A stretch of 64,000 nucleotides of DNA from contig NZ_AP028461.1 of assembly GCF_033097365.1 (NCBI RefSeq), forward strand, positions 9,176,001 through 9,240,000, written 5' to 3'. The first letter of the stretch is position 1, and every line of letters starts with the position of its first letter. Positions 32,730-41,671 of this stretch are shown here, in pieces. The position numbers and the translations under genes are program-made. The stretch comes from Actinoplanes sichuanensis. GTDB taxonomy: Bacteria > Actinomycetota > Actinomycetes > Mycobacteriales > Micromonosporaceae. The notes under the pieces are model-generated. The model was given only the letters and a program-made list of their open reading frames with translations. It searched no databases and was not told where the DNA came from.

Positions 32730-32769
32730 TGTGGATAACTCCGCACGCGGGCAGTAGAGCTGTGGATAA
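32730..32769. promoter_or_regulatory. Two DnaA-box-like sites upstream of eccE
   Basis: TGTGGATAA at 32730-32738 and again at 32761-32769, a 31-bp pitch in the same orientation; each is a perfect match to the classical box TTATCCACA read on the other strand. They lie in the divergent region between the WXG100 operon and eccE. Confidence 0.45.
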
Positions 32770-32831
32770 CTGCCCTACGATGAGCCGCGCATGTGGGTAG
32801 ATGGATGCCGGGCCACGGGGAGGGACGGTTC

Positions 32832-34613
32832 ATGAGCACCGAGAGCGCGGTTCCGATGACCGAGTCCCTGCTGCGCCCCCGCCGTGATGGCCGGTTCCTC
32901 GGCGCGCGCCCGGAGCAGGTCGTCGCCACCCAGGTCGCCGCGGCGACGGTGTTGGCCGGTCTGGTGGCCGGCGGGCTGGCCATGGTGCCGGCGGTGATCG
33001 TCGCGACCGGGCTGCTGGCGCTGACCTGGCTGCGGTTGCGCGGCCGGTGGGCCTTCCAGTGGCTCGGGGTGTTGGCCCGCTATTCCGGTCGTCGCCGCTC
33101 CGCCTCGATCGGCAGCAGCACGGCCCTGCTGTCCTTCGCCGCACCCCGAGTCCGCCTGACCAGCCTCGATCTGCCAGGCACCACGGCCGCGGTCCTCGCC
33201 GACGACTCCGGGCTCACAGTTCTGATCGAGCTGGGTGACCCGGCCGACGAGGCGTCCGCCATCCCGTCCTTCGCCGCCCTGCTCCACGCCACCGGCCGCG
33301 ACCAGGCCGTCGGCGACCAGCCTCGGGTGCGTGCCCAACTGGTGCTGAGCGCGGTCTCGGCCCCGACCGCCCGGGGTGGCACCGGGCCGGCGCAGAGCTC
33401 CTACCGGACTCTGGCCGAGGGCAGCTCGCTCAGCTATCTGCGGGCGGTGCTGGCGCTGCGGGTGTCGCGGGCCGGCGGCTGGTCCGACGACGAGCTGCAC
33501 CGCAGTCTGGCCGGCATGACCCGTCGCCTGACCCGCCGGCTCGGGCCGTCGCTGGCCCGCCCGCTGGGTGAGGTGGCCGCGCTGCGCGCCATCGCGGACC
33601 TGGCCAACGCCGAGACCGGCGGCTCGGACAGTGCCCGGGAGACCTGGTCGTCGCTGCGCCTGGGTGGTCTGGCCCAGGCGACGTTCCGGTGCCGGCCGGC
33701 CGCCGGGTCCGACCTCACCGGCAATCTGATCACCCGGATCCTGCATCTGCCGGCGGCCGCGACCACGGTGTCGATGACCGCGACCGGCCTCTTCGTCCGG
33801 GTCGCCGCCCCCGATGCCACCGCGCTGGACACGGCGGTCCGCGCGTTGCGCACCCTACTCGCCACCGACCGAGTGCGGCTGCGGCGCCTGGAGGGCGCTC
33901 AACTGCCGGGCCTGGCCGCCACCCTGCCGCTCGGCGGCGAGGCGGTGGACGGCAAGCAGATCGGTGCTCCGGAGCTGCCGATCAGCCCGGCCGGCCTGAT
34001 GATCGGCCGCAACCAGGGTGGTGGCGCGGTGTTGATCCGGCTGTTCCGGCCGGAGCCGACCCGGGCGCTTCTGGTCGGCGGTCTACCCGGCGCGCAGTTG
34101 CTGGCGTTCCGTTCGATGGCGACCGGGGCCCGGGTCGTGGTCCGGACGACCCGGCCGCACGCCTGGGAGCCGTTCGCGCGGGGTGCGGCGGTGCCCGGGG
34201 AGGCGATCACGATCCTGCCGCCGGGGCGCCCGTTCGAGGCACCGGCCGGTTCGGTTCGGCACCCGACGCTCACCGTCCTCGACACCGGCTCGGCCCCGGG
34301 CGGCCCGGAGCCGGCCCGGGACGCGGGCTGGCAGACCACCCTGGTGGTCCGGGACGAGTTCGGCGCTCCGGACGTCCCGCACGCCACCGAGGCCGATCTG
34401 GTGGTGCTCCAGCGACTGACTCCGGCCGAGGCGACACTGCTCGGCGGCACGCTGGGGCTGGGCGAGACCGCGTCGTACTTCCCCCGGATGCGCACCGACA
34501 TGGTCGCGGTGATCAACCGGCGGGCGGTCCGGTGGGCGGTGTTCTCCCAGACACCGATCGAGCAGAGCCTGATCGGCGAGCCGACCCGCGGCCAGGCCCT
34601 GACCCCGGCGTGA
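32832..34613 (+). CDS. eccE: Type VII secretion protein EccE
   Basis: A 593-residue protein from ATG at 32832 with GGAGGG upstream. Two hydrophobic helices lie near the N-terminus (about residues 30-70: VVATQVAAATVLAGLVAGGL, AMVPAVIVATGLLALTWLRL), followed by RGRWAFQWLGVLARYSGRR, a hallmark of EccE. The C-terminal cytosolic region carries GLMIGRNQGGGAVLIRLFRP. EccE sits at the periphery of the ESX membrane complex. Divergent from the WXG100 operon. Its stop codon is followed directly by a tandem repeat array (34626-34751). Confidence 0.85.
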   Translation: MSTESAVPMTESLLRPRRDGRFLGARPEQVVATQVAAATVLAGLVAGGLAMVPAVIVATGLLALTWLRLRGRWAFQWLGVLARYSGRRRSASIGSSTALLSFAAPRVRLTSLDLPGTTAAVLADDSGLTVLIELGDPADEASAIPSFAALLHATGRDQAVGDQPRVRAQLVLSAVSAPTARGGTGPAQSSYRTLAEGSSLSYLRAVLALRVSRAGGWSDDELHRSLAGMTRRLTRRLGPSLARPLGEVAALRAIADLANAETGGSDSARETWSSLRLGGLAQATFRCRPAAGSDLTGNLITRILHLPAAATTVSMTATGLFVRVAAPDATALDTAVRALRTLLATDRVRLRRLEGAQLPGLAATLPLGGEAVDGKQIGAPELPISPAGLMIGRNQGGGAVLIRLFRPEPTRALLVGGLPGAQLLAFRSMATGARVVVRTTRPHAWEPFARGAAVPGEAITILPPGRPFEAPAGSVRHPTLTVLDTGSAPGGPEPARDAGWQTTLVVRDEFGAPDVPHATEADLVVLQRLTPAEATLLGGTLGLGETASYFPRMRTDMVAVINRRAVRWAVFSQTPIEQSLIGEPTRGQALTPA

Positions 34614-34625
34614 GGCGCCATAGAT

Positions 34626-34751
34626 CAAGCAAGGCACCCAGACCAAGCGAGGCGCCACAAATCAAGCAAGGCGCACAAATTAAGCAAGGCGCATAGACCA
34701 AGCAAGGCGCATAGACCAAGCAAGGCGCTAGAGATCAAGCAAGGCGCGCCA
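34626..34751 (+). repeat. Seven-copy ~18-bp tandem repeat (minisatellite)
   Basis: Units begin at 34626, 34644, 34663, 34681, 34699, 34717 and 34736, with periods of 18 or 19 bp and consensus CAAGCAAGGCGCATAGAC. Units 4 and 5 are nearly identical, the outer ones degenerate. The array starts 13 nt after the eccE stop. It may affect transcript ends or simply be a variable-number repeat. Confidence 0.8.
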
Positions 34752-34841
34752 CAGAGCATGTGCGGCGCCACGAACAAAGAGGCTGCGCCGGCATAGATCC
34801 GGCAAAGATCGCGGAGTGTCGTTTCCACAGGTGGACGGGCC

Positions 34842-35234
34842 ATGGCACGATTCCCGGCCATGGGCATCCTCATCCGGCTGGTGATCACCGCCGTATCGCT
34901 GTGGATCGCGACTCTGGTGATCGACGGCATCGAGCTGACCGCCGACTCCGCCGCCAACAAAGCGGGCACACTGCTCGCCGTCGCAGTGATCTTCGGCCTG
35001 GTCAACGCGGTTCTCCGACCGATCATCAAAACCATCGGCTGCGGCCTCTACGTCCTCACGCTGGGCCTGGTGGCGGTCCTGGTCAACGGTCTGCTCCTGC
35101 TGCTCACCAGCTGGATCGCGGACAAGCTGGACCTGGCCTTCCACGTGGACGGCGTCCTCCCCGCGGTCCTCGGCGCGCTGCTGGTCGGCGTCGTGAGCTG
35201 GCTGCTGAACATGCTGGTGCCGGACGGAGACTGA
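34842..35234 (+). CDS. Phage-holin-family-4-like integral membrane protein (YvlD-like)
   Basis: A 130-residue protein (124 if started at the ATG at 34860). Four hydrophobic helices: LIRLVITAVSLWIATLVI, AGTLLAVAVIFGLVNAVL, TLGLVAVLVNGLLLLLTSW and VLPAVLGALLVGVVSWLL. The NAVLRPIIKTIGCGLYVLTL segment is typical of the Phage_holin_4_2 (DUF360) family, whose members are ordinary chromosomal membrane proteins of unknown role. ATG 34842 has AGGTGG upstream and is preferred. Single gene before rarD. Confidence 0.75.
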   Translation: MARFPAMGILIRLVITAVSLWIATLVIDGIELTADSAANKAGTLLAVAVIFGLVNAVLRPIIKTIGCGLYVLTLGLVAVLVNGLLLLLTSWIADKLDLAFHVDGVLPAVLGALLVGVVSWLLNMLVPDGD

Positions 35235-35327
35235 TTCACAAGTGCAGGCCAGGAGGCCCGAATTGGCCTCGTGACCTGCTTCATATTTGCAAGGACCGAA
35301 ACATGCCCCCGCCCTTACGGTGGGGGC

Positions 35328-36239
35328 ATGAGCGACGAGCGGCGCGGATACGTGTACGGCCTCACGGCGTACGCGATGTGGGGTTTCTTCCCCATCTATT
35401 TCAAATTCCTGCGCCCCTCGCCGCCACTGGAGATCCTGGCCCACCGGGTGGTGTGGTCGGTCGTCTTCGTGGCCCTGCTGCTCACCGTGATGCGTAACTG
35501 GCGGTTCCTGGGACGGCTGGTGCGCACTCCACGGCTGCTCGGCGGGGTCACCCTGGCGGCCGTGCTGATCGGCGTCAACTGGGGCACCTACATCTACGGG
35601 GTCAACTCGTCCCGGGTGGTGGAGACCGCGCTCGGCTACTTCATCACACCGCTGCTGGTCGTCCTGCTCGGTGTCACGGTGATGGGTGAGCGGCTGCGTC
35701 CGCTGCAGTGGGCCGCGGTGGGCATCGGCGGGCTGGCGGTGGCGATCCTGACCATCGACTACGGGCGTCTGCCGTACATCGCGCTGACCCTGGCCGCCTC
35801 GTTCGGCTGCTACGGGCTGATCAAGAAGCGGATGTCACTGCCGCCGGCCGAGGGCCTGTTCGTCGAGTCGGCGGTGCTGATGCTGCCGGCGCTGGCGTTC
35901 CTGACCTGGCTCAATCTGTCCGGCGAGGCGAAGTTCGGGCATGTCTCGGCGACGCACACCGTACTGATGCTGATCGCCGGTGTGCTGACCGCGATCCCGC
36001 TGCTGCTGTTCGCCGCCGCCACGAACCGGGTGCCCCTGGTCGGCCTCGGCATCCTTCAGTACGTGGCGCCGATCCTCCAGCTCGCGGTCGGGGTGCTGAT
36101 CTACCACGAGCCGATGCCACCGGCCCGGCTCGCCGGGTTCGGCCTGGTCTGGCTGGCGCTGATCGTCTTCACCGCGGACGGCATCCGCAGCGTCCGCAAC
36201 GCGGCCCGGATCCGAGCCGCGCAGGCCATGACCGCCTAG
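35328..36239 (+). CDS. rarD: EamA-family transporter RarD
   Basis: A 303-residue membrane protein from ATG at 35328 with GGTGGGGGC upstream. It has about ten transmembrane helices in two EamA repeats. The RarD hallmark is the start RRGYVYGLTAYAMWGFFPIY, then FLRPSPPLEILAHRVVWSVV and NWGTYIYGVNSSRVVETALG with YFITPLLVVLLGV. Members of the drug/metabolite transporter superfamily; RarD confers chloramphenicol sensitivity or resistance phenotypes in some bacteria, and the physiological substrate is unknown. Its stop overlaps that of the convergent anti-sigma-type gene by 4 nt. Confidence 0.9.
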   Translation: MSDERRGYVYGLTAYAMWGFFPIYFKFLRPSPPLEILAHRVVWSVVFVALLLTVMRNWRFLGRLVRTPRLLGGVTLAAVLIGVNWGTYIYGVNSSRVVETALGYFITPLLVVLLGVTVMGERLRPLQWAAVGIGGLAVAILTIDYGRLPYIALTLAASFGCYGLIKKRMSLPPAEGLFVESAVLMLPALAFLTWLNLSGEAKFGHVSATHTVLMLIAGVLTAIPLLLFAAATNRVPLVGLGILQYVAPILQLAVGVLIYHEPMPPARLAGFGLVWLALIVFTADGIRSVRNAARIRAAQAMTA

Positions 36240-36904
36240 CTCTGCGGCTCGTAGACGAGCATCACCTTGTCGTCGGAGCGAACCAGTTCGAGCCGGGACA
36301 GGCTGCCCTGGGTGAAGTGGGTGGCCGCCGGCATCTGGAACTTCTTGCCCGGCTGGGCCAGCCACGACCCGAGCTGTTCGGTCTGCTCGTCGGGTCCGTA
36401 GGCGATCAGCCGGAACGTGTACGGCTTGGCCACATCGCTGTACGAACATTCCATCTCGACCCGGCTGCCGGCCCCGGTGCTGGTGATCCGTACGGTGGCC
36501 GCGATCTGAGACGCCGGGTCGACCTTCGTCATCGCGATCGGCGGCCCGGCTGGTGGGCTGGTCGGGTCACCCGCGTTCAGTCCCCAGTACGCCAGCCCGC
36601 CCCCGATGACGAGGAAGAGCACGAGCGCCGCGATCGAACTGACGATCCGGATCGGCCGGGCCCGAACTTTCTTCAACGACGGCGCATGCGCGGGCCGGGA
36701 CAGATTGGACAGACTGGGATCGAGCAGCTTGGCGAACTCGTCCGCGTCGAGCCGGTCGAGCATGTCCGGCACGAGCGCCAGATCGGCGACCGCCTCCCGG
36801 CAGAACGAGCATGTTGCCAGGTGACGCTCATATGCGGCCCGTTCTATCGGCGACAGCGCGCCAAGGACGTAGGCGGCGTCGTCGTGCCCGTCCTCGCATC
36901 GCAT
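36236..36904 (-). CDS. Anti-sigma-factor-type zinc-finger membrane protein
   Basis: A 222-residue protein from ATG at 36904 (a longer frame opens at 36928). The N-terminal zf-HC2-type zinc motif reads DGHDDAAYVLGALSPIERAA, then YERHLATCSFCREAV (HxxxCxxC). One transmembrane helix (IVSSIAALVLFLVIGGGLAY) lies at about residues 88-107. The extracytoplasmic domain follows (IAATVRITSTGAGSRVEMEC, WLAQPGKKFQMPAATHF), like the anti-sigma K/RskA C-terminal region. It would sequester an ECF sigma factor and release it on an external signal. No sigma gene is adjacent, which is unusual. Confidence 0.75.
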   Translation of the reverse strand: MRCEDGHDDAAYVLGALSPIERAAYERHLATCSFCREAVADLALVPDMLDRLDADEFAKLLDPSLSNLSRPAHAPSLKKVRARPIRIVSSIAALVLFLVIGGGLAYWGLNAGDPTSPPAGPPIAMTKVDPASQIAATVRITSTGAGSRVEMECSYSDVAKPYTFRLIAYGPDEQTEQLGSWLAQPGKKFQMPAATHFTQGSLSRLELVRSDDKVMLVYEPQS

Positions 36905-37031
36905 TCCTACCGCCTCCAACCGGGTCACTTCTCCCGGTCTCTGGTACGCGGCATCGGGCTCTAAGGTTCAACGATTCCTTAAACCCCCACCTCAAGCCGT
37001 GGCGGCTCAAATTCGGAGAGCGACCACCCGT

Positions 37032-37826
37032 TCAGGCAGTTGCGGACTCGCCTCCGGACAGGGCTTCCGCGACGTTCCGCGCGGCCACGGTGAGCTTCGC
37101 CCGGACCACACGTGCCGAGGTCAGCATCTCCGCCGCGGGCATCGAGCAGGCCAGAACGAGGCGGCGCTCCATGTCTCGGTCGGCGACGACGACCACCGCG
37201 GCGGACGCGAGACCCTGCCGGAACTGACCCATCTCGATCTGCATGCCGCGTCGTTCACCGGCGGCCAGATCGGCCTCCAGCGCCTCAGGTGTGGTGAGGG
37301 TGGCCGGGGTGAACGCCCGCATCCCGTAATCACGCAGATAGCGCGAACGCTGGTCGGGGGTGAGCGTGGCGAGCAGCGCCTTGCCGAGCGCGGTGGCGTG
37401 GCCACCCTCGTCGAAGCCGGGCGCCACATCGTCCATGAACGGGGAGCGGGCGCCCTCGGCGGAGGCGGTGACCGCTATCCGCCCGCCGACGAACCGGCCG
37501 AGGTAGTGGCTGTATCCACTGTCGACCGCGGCCCGGCGCAGCGCCTCACCGACCGCGGGTGGCCCACGGAAGGCGGAGACCAGCTCACGGTATCGATCGG
37601 CGATCTCGAGCCCGACGATGTACGTGCCGTCCTCGCGCCGGATCACGTAGCCCTCGTAGGCCAGCGTCCGGACGAGGTGGTACGTCGTGGCGACGGTCAG
37701 CTCGCATCGACGGGCGATCTGTTTCACGGTGAGTCCGCGCGGAGCCCGGCCCACGGACTCCAGCACGCGCAGGGCACGCGAAACGCTCCGGATGAGATCT
37801 GACGGCTCCGCTAGGGGGTCACGCAC
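37032..37826 (-). CDS. IclR-family transcriptional regulator
   Basis: A 264-residue protein from GTG at 37826, preceded by GGAGGTAGCT, which decides the start. The N-terminal winged helix reads SVSRALRVLESVGRAPRGLT, VKQIARRCELTVATTYHLVR and TLAYEGYVIRREDGTYIVGL. The C-terminal IclR effector domain contains EGGHATALGKALLATLTPDQ and RGMQIEMGQFRQGLASAAVV. IclR proteins sense small carboxylic or aromatic metabolites, often acetate/glyoxylate-related. No catabolic genes are adjacent, so the target is unknown. Faces left, 181 bp from the polyprenyl synthase end. Confidence 0.92.
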   Translation of the reverse strand: MRDPLAEPSDLIRSVSRALRVLESVGRAPRGLTVKQIARRCELTVATTYHLVRTLAYEGYVIRREDGTYIVGLEIADRYRELVSAFRGPPAVGEALRRAAVDSGYSHYLGRFVGGRIAVTASAEGARSPFMDDVAPGFDEGGHATALGKALLATLTPDQRSRYLRDYGMRAFTPATLTTPEALEADLAAGERRGMQIEMGQFRQGLASAAVVVVADRDMERRLVLACSMPAAEMLTSARVVRAKLTVAARNVAEALSGGESATA

Positions 37827-38007
37827 AGCTACCTCCGAGGCCAGGGACTTACACCATATGAACAATCGGCCTCGGACGGAATGCCAAACAGGAGTGGATC
37901 ACGGTCGATTTACACAGCGCGTGCGACCGACGGAACTGTCCGCAGTGGAGAAACTCCGAAATGCCCGCTTTGACCCACGCAAACGTGGGCGAGAGGGTTG
38001 AGAGAGC

Positions 38008-39036
38008 TCAGTTCGTGCGGTCGGCGATGAAGTCGCAGAGCGCTTCCATCGCCCGTTTCGCCTCACCGGCCGGCAGCGGAGCCAGTCGGGCCCGCGCCTC
38101 CTCGGCGTAGGACCGCACGGTCTCCCGCGCCCGTTTCATCGCCGAGGACTCGCGCAGCAGCGTCAGCGCCTCGGCGTGCAGCTCGTCGTCGGTGATCGGA
38201 CCGGCCGACAGCAGCTCGCGCAACCGGACCGCGGAGGCGTCGGTGTCGTCGCCGGCCAGCGCGTAGAACACCGGCAGCGTCGGGACACCCTCGCGCAGGT
38301 CGGTGCCCGGGGTCTTGCCGGACTGGACCGACTCGCTGGCGATGTCGAGCAGGTCGTCGGAGAGCTGGAAGGCGATGCCGATGGTCTCGCCATAACCGGC
38401 GAGCGCCTCCACGAACTCCGGGCGCGCGCCGGAGAACAGCCCGCCGAAACGGGCCGCCGTGGCGATCAGGGACGCCGTCTTCTCGGTGATGACGTGCAGG
38501 TGGTGCTCGATCGGGTCGGTGCCGCGCGGGCCCACCGTCTCGGCGATCTGCCCGTGCACCAGTCGCGCGAACGTCTGCGCCTGCAGGTGCACCGCCTCGG
38601 TGCCGAGGGTGGCGGCCAGATCGGCGGCCTGGGCGAAGAGGTAGTCACCGACCAGGATGGCCACCGAGTTGCCCCAACGCGCATTCGCACTCGGCGCCCC
38701 ACGGCGCACCAGCGCCTCATCCATGACGTCGTCGTGGTAGAGCGTGGCCAGATGGGTCAGCTCCACCACATTCGCCGCATCGACGATCTGTGGCGACTCC
38801 GGGTCACCGAACTGCGCCCCGAGCGCGACGAGCAGCGGCCGGAACCGCTTGCCGCCGGCGTCGGCAAGATGACGCGCGGCCTCGGCCACCAGTGGATCGG
38901 CGCTGGCCACATGGCCCCTCAGCGCAACCTCCACAGCGGCCAGCGTCGCAGACACCGACTCGTCCATCGCGGGATCGACGTCGAGGCCCAGCGATGACAG
39001 CGCGAGATCGCGCGGGGTCAGATCACCGGTGCTCAC
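38008..39036 (-). CDS. Long-chain polyprenyl diphosphate synthase
   Basis: About 342 residues, start GTG at 39036 (a GTG also directly precedes it), with AAGGTG upstream. Signatures: VADAGGKRFRPLLVALG-like GGKRFRP, the first Asp-rich motif LYHDDVMDEALVRRGAPSAN, and the second FQLSDDLLDIASESVQSGKT with GTDLREGVPTLPVFYAL. It condenses isopentenyl diphosphate onto an allylic starter to make the menaquinone side chain. The residues just before the first DDxxD motif (ELTHLATLY) suggest a C30 or longer product, by family knowledge. Related GrcC1 genes lie near menaquinone genes in mycobacteria. Confidence 0.9.
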   Translation of the reverse strand: MSTGDLTPRDLALSSLGLDVDPAMDESVSATLAAVEVALRGHVASADPLVAEAARHLADAGGKRFRPLLVALGAQFGDPESPQIVDAANVVELTHLATLYHDDVMDEALVRRGAPSANARWGNSVAILVGDYLFAQAADLAATLGTEAVHLQAQTFARLVHGQIAETVGPRGTDPIEHHLHVITEKTASLIATAARFGGLFSGARPEFVEALAGYGETIGIAFQLSDDLLDIASESVQSGKTPGTDLREGVPTLPVFYALAGDDTDASAVRLRELLSAGPITDDELHAEALTLLRESSAMKRARETVRSYAEEARARLAPLPAGEAKRAMEALCDFIADRTN

Positions 39037-39127
39037 CACGCATTCACCTTGCCATACGGCCCTACCGCTTTCTGTCCCAGGGTGGCATGGGACAAGATCA
39101 AAAATCCGACACCAGCGGTACGGCCTC

Positions 39128-40042
39128 TCAGCTGCCGTTTCGGACCCGGGAGCGGATCGCCCGATAGTCCGCCCACGGGATCACCGGACGGGCCAGCCCA
39201 CGACGTTCGAGGTACCGCTTGGTGGCCGCCTTGGTCTCCCGCAGGATGCGGAACTGGTCGAGTGGGCTCCCCTTATGGCGGGCGCCGGGTTCGACGAGAC
39301 GGTCCGGTTTGAGCAGCCAGCCGTCCCCGTCGGCGAACAACTCGCCCCGCACGCTCGCGTTGTAGAGGTTCCACAGCTTGTCGTCGTGGCGATGCACCAG
39401 CAACCCGGCCGGGCCCTCGGCGACCGGCACGTCGTCCGGTACGTCGATCCGGTACCCCCCGGACGCCACCCTCGCCGTGGTCCGCAGCAGAACCGGGGCG
39501 CCGGACTTGTCGACGGCGGTCAGCACCACCGAGTCGAAGCCCGCGAGCACCTCGGTGCCGAGCATCGACGTCACCTTGGACCGGGACGGAACGGGCAACG
39601 GCCGCTGGACCACCTCGGTCGGAGTGATCGTGATCAACAATCGCATGTAGTAGAAATCGGTCATCGCCGTCATCGGCCAGTCCAGGTAGGACTGCGAGTG
39701 GGGCTGCCGGGCCAGCAGCAGTTCCCAGAACTCCGCCAGATCGCCCTCAGGCCGCACGTGGACCTCGTCCGGGCAGATCGCGTCACCCCGTACCAGAATC
39801 TGCTCGGGCTGCTTCAGACCGCTCGCGGTGGGGTCGGAGAAGAGCAGTGCCACCCGCCCGTCCCGTCGGACGTTGAAGGCCTTCTGCGGGTATCCGAGCG
39901 AGGTGGTGAGCAGGATCGTGCCGTCCGGGCGGACCAGCCCGGAGGTCGGCCAGGCGACCGGCGCCCCGCTCTTGGTCAGCGTCGCGAACTCACATGTCCG
40001 GTAGGCCTGGAGGGTTTTGTGAAGCGCTGTCGGATCAGACAC
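39128..40042 (-). CDS. Pyridoxamine-5'-phosphate-oxidase-fold (split-barrel) protein
   Basis: A 304-residue protein. The N-terminal split barrel reads LQAYRTCEFATLTKSGAPVA, WPTSGLVRPDGTILLTTSLG, QKAFNVRRDGRVALLFSDPT. A second, less obvious barrel-like half follows (VVLTAVDKSGAPVLLRTTAR, GPAGLLVHRHDDKLWNLYNA). Such proteins bind FMN, F420 or heme and act as oxidoreductases or binding proteins; the cofactor cannot be told from sequence alone. It lies 88 bp upstream of the polyprenyl synthase start on the same strand, so the two may be co-transcribed. Confidence 0.75.
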   Translation of the reverse strand: MSDPTALHKTLQAYRTCEFATLTKSGAPVAWPTSGLVRPDGTILLTTSLGYPQKAFNVRRDGRVALLFSDPTASGLKQPEQILVRGDAICPDEVHVRPEGDLAEFWELLLARQPHSQSYLDWPMTAMTDFYYMRLLITITPTEVVQRPLPVPSRSKVTSMLGTEVLAGFDSVVLTAVDKSGAPVLLRTTARVASGGYRIDVPDDVPVAEGPAGLLVHRHDDKLWNLYNASVRGELFADGDGWLLKPDRLVEPGARHKGSPLDQFRILRETKAATKRYLERRGLARPVIPWADYRAIRSRVRNGS

Positions 40043-40095
40043 GCGGCGAGGTTAGACGGTCGTGATCGACAACCGATGAACGACCTGGAGACGAC

Positions 40096-40122
40096 GGAGG
40101 CCCCGGCATCGCCGGGGCCTCC
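40096..40122 (-). terminator. Terminator of the nuo operon
   Basis: GGAGGCCCCGGC, loop ATC, then GCCGGGGCCTCC: a perfect 12-bp stem starting 15 nt past the nuoN stop codon. Confidence 0.85.
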
Positions 40123-40137
40123 ACGCACTGATCAGAA

Positions 40138-41670
40138 TCAGCGAACGAACTCCGATGCCTCTCGGGTCAGGTCGAGCAGCGCGTCCGGAGCCACGCCCAG
40201 CGCCACCGTGACGAGCACACCGAGACCCAACACCGCCGAGGTGAGGAAACCCGGGATGGAGACGGCCGGAGTGGTCTCACCCGGCTCGGAGAGCCACATC
40301 AGTACGACCACCCGCAGGTACGGGAAGGCCAGCAGCATGCTGGTGATCACACCGAAGATCACCAGCCACGTCTGACCGCCGTCGACCGCCGCCCCGAAGA
40401 CCGCGAACTTGCTGGTGAAGCCGCTGGTCAGCGGAATACCGGCGAAGGCGAGCAGGATGAACGTGAAGATCCCGGCGAGCAGCGGACTCTTCCGGCCGAC
40501 GCCGGCCCACCGGGACAGGTGGGTGGCCTCGCCGTCGGCGTCGCGCACCAGGCTGATCACCGCGAACGCGGCGAGCACCGAGAAGCCGTACGCCACCAGG
40601 TAGAACATCGTGCTGCTGAGGCCCTCGTCGTTGAGCGCGAGGACACCCACCATGAGGTATCCGGCGTTCGCGATCGACGAGTAGGCCAGCAGGCGCTTGA
40701 GGTCGGTCTGAGTGACCGCCAGGATCGCGCCGATGAACATGGTCAGCACCGCGATGCCACCGAGGATCGGCTGGAAGTCCCAGCGCACCCCCTCGAACGC
40801 CACGTACAGCACCCGCAGCAGGGCGCCGAACGCGGCGACCTTGGTACAGGCCGCCATGAACGCGGTGACCGGCGTGGGCGCGCCCTGGTAGACGTCCGGC
40901 GTCCAGACGTGGAACGGCGCGAGCGCGGCCTTGAAGAGCAGGCCGATCGAGACCATCGCCAGGCCGACGTAGAGCAGCACCTGGCTGCGCTGCGGGTTGG
41001 CGACCGCCTCGTGCACCACACCGAGCTGGATCCCGCCCGCGAAGCCGTAGATGAAGGCCACCCCGAACAGGAAGAACGCCGAGGCGTACGAGCCGAGCAG
41101 GAAGTACTTGAGCGCGGCCTCTTGGCTGAGCAGCCGCCGGCGACGGGCCAGCGCGCACAGCAGGTAGAGCGGCAGCGAGAAGACCTCCAGCGCCACGAAC
41201 ATGGTGAGCAGGTCGTTCGCCGCCACGAAGAGCAGCATGCCGCCGAGCGCGAAGACACTCAGCGGGTACACCTCGGTGGCACCGGGCTGGCCGCTCGCCT
41301 GCTGGGCGTCCTTCTGCGAGCCGACGGTGACCGCGGCCTGCGAGACGAACACGCCACCACGCTCGATCGAACGCTCGCCGATCAGCAGCAGCGACACCCC
41401 GCCGAGCACCAGGATCGAGCCCTGCAGGAACAGGGTCGGCCCGTCCACGGCGACCGCGCCGCCGATGGTGATCGTCCGGGTGCCGCGCTCCATCACCACA
41501 GCGACCAGCGACAACACGACGGCGAACAGCGCCAGTGACAGCTGGACCGCGTTGCGGGCCCGGCGCGGCACGATCACCTCGACGAGCACACCAAGGCATG
41601 CCGCGCCGAAGAGGATCAGCATCGGGAGCAGTGCCCCGTAGTCGATCGGGGGCAGTTTCAACGGTTCCAT
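40138..41670 (-). CDS. nuoN: NADH-quinone oxidoreductase subunit N
   Basis: A 510-residue antiporter-like membrane subunit of complex I with about 14 helices. Family motifs include AALKYFLLGSYASAFFLFGV, FKAALAPFHVWTPDVYQGAP (the conserved Lys/His/Pro helix), VTAFMAACTKVAAFGALLRV, LKRLLAYSSIANAGYLMVGV and FAGIPLTSGFTSKFAVFGAA. It contributes a proton-translocation channel. It starts 1 nt after the nuoM stop and is the last gene before the terminator at 40096. Confidence 0.97.
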   Translation of the reverse strand: MEPLKLPPIDYGALLPMLILFGAACLGVLVEVIVPRRARNAVQLSLALFAVVLSLVAVVMERGTRTITIGGAVAVDGPTLFLQGSILVLGGVSLLLIGERSIERGGVFVSQAAVTVGSQKDAQQASGQPGATEVYPLSVFALGGMLLFVAANDLLTMFVALEVFSLPLYLLCALARRRRLLSQEAALKYFLLGSYASAFFLFGVAFIYGFAGGIQLGVVHEAVANPQRSQVLLYVGLAMVSIGLLFKAALAPFHVWTPDVYQGAPTPVTAFMAACTKVAAFGALLRVLYVAFEGVRWDFQPILGGIAVLTMFIGAILAVTQTDLKRLLAYSSIANAGYLMVGVLALNDEGLSSTMFYLVAYGFSVLAAFAVISLVRDADGEATHLSRWAGVGRKSPLLAGIFTFILLAFAGIPLTSGFTSKFAVFGAAVDGGQTWLVIFGVITSMLLAFPYLRVVVLMWLSEPGETTPAVSIPGFLTSAVLGLGVLVTVALGVAPDALLDLTREASEFVR

Positions 41671-41671
41671 C

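Noticed and set aside
34626..34751. Possible CRISPR array
   Set aside because: The units are contiguous 18-bp tandem repeats without unique spacers, and no cas gene is nearby.
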